A stretch of DNA of 64,000 bases from Candidatus Fredericiella danica. Its GTDB lineage: Bacteria > Chloroflexota > Anaerolineae > Caldilineales > Caldilineaceae. Shown here one piece after another: positions 57,475-64,000 of this stretch. The stretch lies in assembly GCA_016713335.1 (NCBI GenBank), contig JADJPH010000006.1, positions 81,778-145,777 of the forward strand. Direction: 5' to 3'. The notes under the pieces are model-generated. The model did not search any database and was not told the DNA's origin. It saw only the letters and a program-made list of their open reading frames with translations. Numbering within the stretch: position 1 is the stretch's first letter; each line of letters begins with the position of its first letter. Made by a program: the position numbers and the translations under genes.

Positions 57475-58302
57475 CTACACCAGTTCCGTCTTGATGTTGG
57501 AGCCGCGGAGTGCAGTGCGCTGCTCTTCCGTGAGCGCACTATCGGCAATGAGCAGATCAATCTCTTCAGGCAACAGCGACGTCGCCACGTAGGTCTGGCC
57601 AAATTTCGAATGGTCAATCAGGGCGACTTTCTGAACCGCCGTCTCCGCCATTGCGCGCTTCATTTGGGCTTCGCGCAAATCCGATTCCATCATGCCTTGC
57701 ACGACTGTGAAGCCCCGGCAACTTAGGAACGCAATATCAACGTGAATGCGACGCAGCAATTTCGGGCTTAGGGTATCCACAAGACTGCTCGTGCGCCGTC
57801 GCAGAATCCCTCCCACGACAATCGTCGTCACATCCGGGGCAAAACTAAGTTCGAGCGCCGCGTACAAGCCGGTGGTGACGACGGTCAGGTTCTGCATATC
57901 GCGCAGCAAACGCGTCATCTGAAACGCAGTGGTGCTGCCGTCGAGAAAGATGGTCGCCCCCGGGCGAATCAGTTCGACGGCATGCGCCGCAACGCGGCGT
58001 TTCTCATCGAGACAGATCTGCTGGCGTGCAGCGAAACGAAGCTCCAACTGGCCGCGGCCGGAAACCACCGCACCGCCGCGTACCCGCGTCAGATAGCCCG
58101 TCTCCTCTAGTTGCTGCAGATCTTTGCGGGTCGTGACTTCTGACACCCCCAACTTGTGGCTGAGTTCAGTGACCGAGACTTCGTCCTGTTCTCGCAAGAC
58201 ATCGATAATCCGGCCGCGGCGTTCCTCGCTGCTGAGCGCCGACCCATCTACATCTTCGCGAATACCAGTGTCAAACGAAATCAAGGGCGCATTTTCGCCC
58301 AT
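57475..58302 (-). CDS. DeoR/GlpR-family transcriptional regulator
   Basis: 275 residues, intact. N-terminal winged helix RIIDVLREQDEVSVTELSHK, SEVTTRKDLQQLEETGYLTR, VRGGAVVSG, preceded by a 25-residue extension. C-terminal DeoR sensor domain of sugar-phosphate isomerase type (GATIFLDGSTTAFQMTRLLR, VVTTGLYAALELSF, VQKVALIDHSKFG). Such regulators sense a phosphorylated sugar. Placed between the mannitol-dehydrogenase-like and kinase genes of the same strand, it likely controls this cluster. Confidence 0.9.
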   Translation of the reverse strand: MGENAPLISFDTGIREDVDGSALSSEERRGRIIDVLREQDEVSVTELSHKLGVSEVTTRKDLQQLEETGYLTRVRGGAVVSGRGQLELRFAARQQICLDEKRRVAAHAVELIRPGATIFLDGSTTAFQMTRLLRDMQNLTVVTTGLYAALELSFAPDVTTIVVGGILRRRTSSLVDTLSPKLLRRIHVDIAFLSCRGFTVVQGMMESDLREAQMKRAMAETAVQKVALIDHSKFGQTYVATSLLPEEIDLLIADSALTEEQRTALRGSNIKTELV

Positions 58303-58362
58303 GGTGCGTTCTCCGTCGCTTCAATCAGCGGACATCGCTCGGTGAGCCACTGATGTAACCAG

Positions 58363-59598
58363 TCACGCCGGGAAGATAAGGCTACTTACCTGATTTCGGC
58401 GCTCAGCGTCTGGTTCTTCAGGCAGCCACAGTTGATTCAAAAAATCGGCAGTCTCCGCGCCTGGGATCTCGAGCCAGTCAATCGCCGCAGCCGCGCCTAA
58501 TGCATAACGCCAGGGCTCGCCCCCGACATCAAGCGACACACGCATCGCACCGATCAACCGATCCTGCCACCCCAGTTTGCGGACAGGATCACGCCCGACA
58601 CGCGCCACCGTATCGCGCACATAGGGATTCACCATGCGGGTCACGAGATCTGCCGCATAGGCGTGAAAACCAGCAGGCGTGAACAGTGGGTCAACCCCGG
58701 CGTAGCGATGACAGAGCGCCGCCCCGCTTTCGTTCGACATCGCATCCGTCACCAATGTGAGAATATCGGGCCGTGCTGTAAGTTGATCGATGCGAACGAA
58801 GCCAAGCGAATGAGCCAGGTAGCCGGCCAATGCGTGGCCCGCATTATGCCCATAAAGCTTCGCATCCGCAAAGGGCGCCAGATCGGGCTTCTCAACGAAC
58901 GTCTCCAGCCCGCGCGCAAACGTGTCCCACGCCGGATCAAGCGACGCGGACATTGCCCCGCCGGCGGGACGTTGCACCTGCGTGATCAAGATGCGGTTGA
59001 ACGACTCCACAAGGAACGTGCGATTGAAGCCCGGAGCAATCGGGGCAAGATCAGCGCTTTCAGCCGGGGCGCCGCTCATTTTACCGATAATGGTGTCGAG
59101 GAACTGTACGCGGCGTAAGATGCCGGCATGGGCGGCTCCAGGCGCCAGCGCAAGAACCGCGTCCTCCAGGATTTCCGCTGCCCGGGTATTGTTTTCCGCC
59201 GTATAGATCACGGCCACCGGTCCCTCACCCGCCGCCTTACGCACCAGTCCTTCTGCCAGGAGCGCGGCAATGGCATCCGCGCCGCCGGTGGTGTAGTGAT
59301 CCACACTGGGCACAGCGGTCGCCATTTCGCTCGCTTCGACGATGGCGTCTACGATCAGTTGGCGGGCGCTGGGCGCTTGCGGACGGTAGATTTCAACTGG
59401 CCCCACGGTCAATGATTCAATGTGGTCGGCAAAGCCAATATTGATCGTGAATGCGTTCGCCTGTGCGACCGCATTCACCACCTCCGGCACGATTTCAACA
59501 ACCACCAGCCTTTCGAACTGGTGCGAACGAAAGGCCTCAGTGAGGAACAAACCAGCCTGGATGGCGCCAAAGCCAAATCCGACAAACGTGCGGCTCAT
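58363..59598 (-). CDS. Mannitol-1-phosphate 5-dehydrogenase / mannitol dehydrogenase-like protein
   Basis: 411 residues, intact. N-terminal nucleotide-binding start MSRTFVGFGFGAIQAGLFLT (GxGxxQ type), VAVIYTAENNTRAAEILED, and the C-terminal polyol-dehydrogenase signature AKLYGHNAGHALAGYLAHSL, in which Lys, Asn and His correspond to the catalytic set K..HN..H. The family oxidises D-mannitol-1-phosphate, mannitol, fructuronate or similar; the domain order matches M1PDH but the overall sequence is divergent. Its start overlaps the SDR stop by 4 bases (ATGA type), so the two are translated together. Confidence 0.75.
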   Translation of the reverse strand: MSRTFVGFGFGAIQAGLFLTEAFRSHQFERLVVVEIVPEVVNAVAQANAFTINIGFADHIESLTVGPVEIYRPQAPSARQLIVDAIVEASEMATAVPSVDHYTTGGADAIAALLAEGLVRKAAGEGPVAVIYTAENNTRAAEILEDAVLALAPGAAHAGILRRVQFLDTIIGKMSGAPAESADLAPIAPGFNRTFLVESFNRILITQVQRPAGGAMSASLDPAWDTFARGLETFVEKPDLAPFADAKLYGHNAGHALAGYLAHSLGFVRIDQLTARPDILTLVTDAMSNESGAALCHRYAGVDPLFTPAGFHAYAADLVTRMVNPYVRDTVARVGRDPVRKLGWQDRLIGAMRVSLDVGGEPWRYALGAAAAIDWLEIPGAETADFLNQLWLPEEPDAERRNQVSSLIFPA

Positions 59599-60383
59599 CG
59601 CATCTCCTGACCGCCGGTGACATTGATGGCCTGCCCCGTCATATAGCTTGATTGGTCTGAGGCAAGAAAGACCACGACATTCGTAACATCTTCATAGGTG
59701 CAGCCGCGCTTCATCGGCACCTGGTCGATGTAGCGCTGCCGCACTTCTTCTTCGGTGATGCCCCAGCGCTTTGCATATTGGCCATAGAGTTCATTCATCC
59801 AGAGGGGTGAATCCAACAGATTGCCCGGGCAGACCGAGTTGACCCGAATGCCGTGCTCCGCAAGTTCCAGCGCGATGCTTTGCGTCAACCCGATGCCCCC
59901 AAACTTCGACGCGGCATACGCGCTGTTCCGGGAACTACCCTTCTTGCCGGACTTCGAGTTGATCTGAACGATAACGCCGCGCTGCAGGGGTTTCATCACG
60001 CGCGCGGCGTGCTTTGCCGTCAGAAAGTAACCCGTGAGGTTGACATCAATCACCGTTTTCCACTCGGCGAGCGGTATTTCATCCACCGGACCGGAACGTA
60101 CGATACCGGCGTTTGCGACGACAATGTCAACCCGACCGAACGTCGCCACCGTCTCGTCCACAAGACGTTGGACCTGGGCCTCATCGGTAACGTTCACAAC
60201 CGCGGCGCGCGCCTGCCGATCCGTTTCATCGGCGATCGCCTGGGCCAATGCCTCCGCCGCCTCGATTTTCACGTCAGCGATCACAACGTGCGCCCCTTCG
60301 TGCGCCAGGCGCCGGCTGATGGCAGCGCCTAGACCTTGTGCTCCGCCGGTGACAATGGCAATACGATCGGTCAACAGTCCCAT
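59595..60383 (-). CDS. SDR-family dehydrogenase, sorbitol-6-phosphate 2-dehydrogenase-like
   Basis: 262 residues, intact classical SDR. NAD site TGGAQGLGAAISRRLAHEG, VANAGIVRSGPVDEI, catalytic Ser in QINSKSGKKGS, YAASK (Tyr, Lys), and the C-terminal CPGNLLDSPLWMNELYGQYA followed by YIDQVPMKRGCTYEDV, a wording typical of the SrlD/sorbitol-6-phosphate branch. It likely oxidises a polyol or polyol phosphate to the ketose. Fourth gene of the cluster, overlapping the next by 4 bases. Confidence 0.85.
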   Translation of the reverse strand: MGLLTDRIAIVTGGAQGLGAAISRRLAHEGAHVVIADVKIEAAEALAQAIADETDRQARAAVVNVTDEAQVQRLVDETVATFGRVDIVVANAGIVRSGPVDEIPLAEWKTVIDVNLTGYFLTAKHAARVMKPLQRGVIVQINSKSGKKGSSRNSAYAASKFGGIGLTQSIALELAEHGIRVNSVCPGNLLDSPLWMNELYGQYAKRWGITEEEVRQRYIDQVPMKRGCTYEDVTNVVVFLASDQSSYMTGQAINVTGGQEMR

Positions 60384-60448
60384 CGTCTACTCTCACATTC
60401 TTGTTAGCAGGCAATGCCTGCATTATGCGTCCTGAACCGAATGCGCGG

Positions 60449-62160
60449 CTACACCATCTGCCGCAACAACTCCTCTTCGGCCTCTTTCGTCCACATCCCA
60501 TCTTTGTCGAGCCGCGCATACACCGCCGGCAGCACCTGCTTCAGATCGGCCAGCGGCGTCAACGGCAGCGGGCGGTTCAGGTTTGGATAAATCACGACTT
60601 TGCCGGCAAAGCGCCCTTCGGCCACAGCGTGCAAACCCGCGTCCACACCCTCCAGTCCTGCGATCGCAGCCACGGAACGGTTGGTTGGCAGTTGGTGGCT
60701 CTCGACCAGGTCCCGCATATGCCGCAAGTCGTCGATCGAAGAGCCGCTTGTGCCCGTATAGCGGATCCCACGCTTCGCCACATCATTCAAGTCGATTTTT
60801 GCTTGCGTACCCGCGCCAATCCCGCAAACACATTGATGACGCCCTCATCGGCTGTCAGTCCAGACGCCTGCTCGATCGCTTCGATCGTGGGCGCCATGAT
60901 CACGACATCATCGTAGCCCCGCTGGCTCGTCTCGATGCGCTTGCGATCAAAAAAGGATTTGTCATCCGGATATTCGTCACGGGACATATAGATCACTTCG
61001 ACACCCGCATCGCGTGCCTGGCGGTCAAATTGCTGCTGCACGGCCTTCATGCGCGTGGTATGTAGATTACTTGCAATGATCTTGCGCGGCTTGTCTGGCA
61101 TGGAGAGCGCCCGTAAGAAGTGCATCTGGCCCATGGGACCGGCCGCACCCAACACCCACGTCACGCCGCCCGGCTTGAGTTGGGTGCGTACAGGTGTGTA
61201 AGCCACCGACAGATCCGGCTCGTCAGTGCCCACCACCAGCAGGTGGTCATAGTGCATCCGCCCGATGTCGACCGACACCGCACGCGGAAGCGGTGCGCTC
61301 TCTACGAGATTGAAGATCCCCCCATTGGCAAGTCGCCCAAAGACGCGCTCGCACAGATCGGCATCGCCCTGCAAGACAACGATATCGTCGTAACGCATCG
61401 TGCCGTCATCCCCATTCTTGACTTCGACACCCGCCGCGTTGGCCCACCGGCGCACCTGTGCGGCAGATTCGGCATCGGTCACGTCGAGTACCACGGTTTG
61501 TGGGCGCCAGTCCACCGCCTTGCCCAGCTGAATCCCGGCGCCGTTGCCGATCAGCCACACCGTGCCACCCTCCAGCCAATGCGTGCGGTATTCGACCGTG
61601 TAAGACGCCTCCACGCACGCCCACGGCTCGCACAGGGCGACCTCGGCGTAGCCATCTTCCGGCTTGATTGGGATCAGGTAGTTGCCGCCATCGCTGTTGA
61701 GCACGCGCTGGTCGACGACGCTGTACCGCGAGAAACCGCCCTGGATTTCGTAGCCGTACGCATAGCTCTTGCCGCCGATGTAAATGTCGGCCTGCACAAT
61801 AAAGCGGTCACCCGGCTTGTATTGATCCTTCAGACTCGCGCCCGCTTCAACGATGGTCAGACTCACCTCATGGCCCAGCACCACCGGCTGCTCGCGCATC
61901 TTGCGATAGATGCGTGGGTGCTTCTCACCGGTGCGAATCACCTTGATATCCGAAAAGCAGATGCCCACGGCATCGTGCCGCACCAGCAGTTCGTCCGGAC
62001 CAGGTGTGGGCATCGGTGCATCGATTGGCCCACCGTTCACCCCAAGATTTTCAAAGCCGGCGCCAAAGAGCGGCCAAAGGCGATTCTCCTCAGGGCGTGG
62101 CTCCGTGACCTGCCGGTACTCTTCTAAGATATTCGGATTGTCAGCCATTTTCTCTTCCAT
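60449..62160 (-). CDS. Zinc-type alcohol dehydrogenase, L-sorbose-1-phosphate-reductase-like (frameshifted)
   Basis: About 570 residues joined. MDR fold with GroES-like N-terminus (HDAVGICFSDIKVIRTGEKH, PVVLGHEVSLTIVEAGASLK) and a Rossmann domain (LIGNGAGIQLGK). A second nucleotide-like block WVLGAAGPMGQMHFLRALSM sits about residue 320. The catalytic zinc Cys is replaced in context by GICFSD. Longer than the ~410-residue SorE family, with an insertion between the two halves. The frame breaks near 60808 (CGGGTACG); RGTQAKIDLNDVAKRGIRYT continues. Start ATG 62160, or 62148. Confidence 0.75.
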
Positions 62161-62171
62161 TCCTCTTGAAA

Positions 62172-63509
62172 TTAATTGAGGGCGGCCAGTACGTCATCAG
62201 GCGTCATGGCCGGATTGATGCGCAACAACGCCGGCCAGCCGGCCAGCCCCGGCTCGACCCGTTTGCCCACCGCCGTGAAGAAAGCATTGCGCGCGGCACG
62301 CGACGGCAGATACGCTTGCGCCCATGCACTCTGATACCCAAGCCCCCAAGCCCGCTGCAAACGCGTATGCCCGTAGACAAAATGGGCCCCATCCATAAAC
62401 GCAGACCGGACACTGGCTAGCGCCGGTGCGTCAAAGTCATCGACAATCTTCTGGCCGAAACTATTCATTTCGGTGCCGACATTGAGCGGCAGATCCAGCG
62501 CCTGCGCCAATGCCACCACCTCATAGAGCTTGCGCTGCTTATACGCCGCCTGTGCCGGGTCGGCAATGTTCCAGTTCCGATCGGGCACGATGTTCAGCGC
62601 CACCACCCCTTGCGCACGAGCAGCGTCAGCAATTCTTCCATGGCCTCTTCGCCCGCGGTCGTGCCATCCAGCCACGCCGCACAGGGGAGCGCGCCACACG
62701 CAACCGCCAGCGCGTTGAGTTTCTCGACCGACGGGAAACTGGTGTGGTCAGGCTGCACATAGCCTGGTCCCCCACGCTTCATTAACTTACTCCGGAGGGT
62801 ATTCTGGAACGCAGGGCTGTCCGCCATGAGCCGTTCCACAGCCGCCCGCTCCATCCCGAACTTAGTGGCCCAGAAGGCCGCGGGATCGGATATCTCGCGA
62901 TTGGCAACAGCGATGTAGGCGGTCACAATGTGGCGCTCCGTGGCGTTGCCACCCGGTGTCAGCGGCAACACGTCATGATCGTAGTCCACGGCCACCGGAT
63001 CCAGATAGGCATTGACACGGGCAATCAACGCCCGGTTCCGTTCAGCGGACTGGTCACGAAGTTCACGGAGAATCAGTCGCCCCGCTTCAGGCGCCCAATT
63101 CGATGTGAACCCGATGCCCATATGGTACAGGACGCCCGGCTCACCAGGGGAATTGATCTCGCGTGGCAAATTCTGGGACAAAAACACGCGACTCAATCCC
63201 TGCACTGCCCCGCACACCCAGCAGGTCGCAAGCATCCAAGAACTCATCCACTGCATCCAACACATCAAAATCGACGATCCCGGCCAACTTGATGCCGTGC
63301 TGCCGCGCCACCCACGCCACCGCGGCCGGCGAATAGCCAAACGCGTTAAACGAGAAAAAGGTGTGGCAGTGCAAGTTGGCCGCTTCAGCCGCCGGCGGTG
63401 CAGTGGGATGCATTTCCAACAACCCGCGCAGCGCCGCATCTCGATTTGAGCGATCAAAGTCATTGAGTGCCTGCTCCAGAATGAGCTCGGCGTTTTCGGT
63501 TACGATCAT
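62172..63509 (-). CDS. PHP-domain metal-dependent hydrolase-like protein (two frameshifts)
   Basis: About 445 residues in three frames. The first (63509-63141) has the PHP opening NLHCHTFFSFNAFGYSPAAV with the HxH metal motif, then GIKLAGIVDFDVLDAVDEFL. The second (to about 62600) has PGEPGVLYHMGIGFTSNW and VTAYIAVANREISDPAAFWA. The third (to 62172) has GVVALNIVPDRNWNIADPAQ, then DLPLNVGTEMNSFGQKIVDD. Breaks are near 63160 and 62650. PHP proteins hydrolyse phosphoesters (histidinol phosphatase, polymerase proofreading). Here it is the first gene of the sugar cluster, suggesting dephosphorylation or a hydrolase/aldolase step; no proof. Confidence 0.7.
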
Positions 63510-63690
63510 GGTTTTTGCGCCTATCTGGGGATATTCGAAAGCCTTTCAAAAGTACGGACAGAATGTAACATACCCGCAGGGGATTGGCAAGCGCCGCACA
63601 CGCCTCCGCTGGCGCCATCACCCGGTATAATGCAGACAATCGATTGCGTTCGCTTTGCGAAACTGTTGCGCAGATGCTATGCTTTTCAAC

Positions 63691-64000
63691 ATGTGCGCAT
63701 CCTATATTCTCGCCCATGACCTTGGCACTTCCGGCAACAAAGCCACGCTCTTCGACGGTGACGGTCACCTAGTGGATAGCGCGTTCATGGCTTATCCGAC
63801 CGACTTCCCGCGCCCGAATTGGGCCGAGCAAGATCCAACTCATTGGTGGGAGGCTGTGTGCAGCACCAGCCGGCAATTGCTGGCGCACACCGGCATCAAC
63901 GCGGAGGAGATCGCAGCCGTCGGCTTCAGCGGCATGATGATGGGCTGTCTGCCGGTCGACGCACAAGGGTCGCCGCTGCGCAGTTGCATCATCTGGGCCG
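63691..64000 (+). CDS. FGGY-family carbohydrate kinase, N-terminal part (window edge)
   Basis: Runs open to the window end. ATG at 63691 (MCASYILAHDLGTSGNKATL); an in-frame ATG at 63679 is the alternative. Phosphate loop DLGTSGNKATLFDGDG, then PNWAEQDPTHWWEAVCSTSR and AVGFSGMMMGCLPVDAQG, typical of xylulokinase-like kinases with the LGTSGNK variant. Divergent from the PHP gene; a TATAAT at 63626-63631 may be its -10. It is the third FGGY kinase in the window, beside the polyol cluster. Confidence 0.85.
   Translation, partial: MCASYILAHDLGTSGNKATLFDGDGHLVDSAFMAYPTDFPRPNWAEQDPTHWWEAVCSTSRQLLAHTGINAEEIAAVGFSGMMMGCLPVDAQGSPLRSCIIWA

Noticed and set aside
61120..62127. 335-codon plus-strand frame
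   Set aside because: Antisense shadow of the zinc dehydrogenase gene; His-rich but without domain features.
63679..63690. Longer start for the right-edge kinase
   Set aside because: The ATG at 63679 is in frame but adds four residues not typical of the family and has no better ribosome site.

Overview
The window is high-GC bacterial DNA and reads most naturally as a member of the Chloroflexota (Caldilineae/Anaerolineae-like). Reasons: a typical group-1 sigma factor beside dnaG; many large secreted proteins with Thr/Pro linkers, FG-GAP propellers, beta-helices and short C-terminal tails of the '(V/I)xxP' type; a bacterial PHAX-domain protein; and intergenic DNA full of dispersed hairpin and octamer repeats. 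The taxonomic placement is inference. About 20 genes are split by single-base frameshifts, mostly in short homopolymers and inside otherwise well-conserved reading frames. This looks more like uncorrected sequence or assembly errors than mass gene decay, so split genes are reported as one feature with the break positions.

Layout. 1-7165: the N-terminal part of an M20 peptidase, an orphan iron-type ABC binding protein, then a tight three-gene set of membrane-anchored Thr/Pro-rich proteins of unknown role. 7176-11278: a tandem duplication of a metallophosphoesterase-LysM gene (one copy badly degraded) flanking a PHAX RNA-binding-domain gene. 11407-21113 (minus strand): beta-lactamase-fold hydrolase, ferredoxin-like Fe-S protein, tRNA-Asn with a clear promoter and terminator, RDD membrane protein, the housekeeping sigma factor, DNA primase, SCP2-like protein, glycosyltransferase, DedA protein and a DinB protein. 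21300-24027: Lgt-family protein and a PKD-domain lipoprotein, followed by about 0.7 kb of non-coding hairpin repeats.

24750-31002: lipase, GH172 enzyme, small secreted protein, sphingosine-phosphate-lyase-like PLP enzyme, FGGY kinase. 31338-36844: a giant FG-GAP/beta-helix/DUF11 surface protein. 37053-44209: glutamate racemase (damaged), RecB/AddA-like helicase-nuclease, DUF1269 protein, MFS exporter. 44210-49177: a four-gene sugar unit (LacI regulator, GH130, mutarotase, GH127) with a palindromic operator lying on its promoter. 49351-55926: two four-helix-bundle DinB-type proteins, aquaporin, CoA-transferase, SufE, Ca/Na antiporter, helix-hairpin-helix protein.

55948-64000: a minus-strand catabolic cluster (PHP-domain protein, zinc alcohol dehydrogenase, sorbitol-6-phosphate-dehydrogenase-like SDR, mannitol-1-phosphate-dehydrogenase-like protein, DeoR regulator, rhamnulokinase-like kinase) with a divergent second sugar kinase. 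It looks like a polyol or rare-sugar pathway whose substrate cannot be named from the sequence. Four of the convergent intergenic gaps carry inverted repeats, which suggests that these repeats act as, or insert near, bidirectional terminators.
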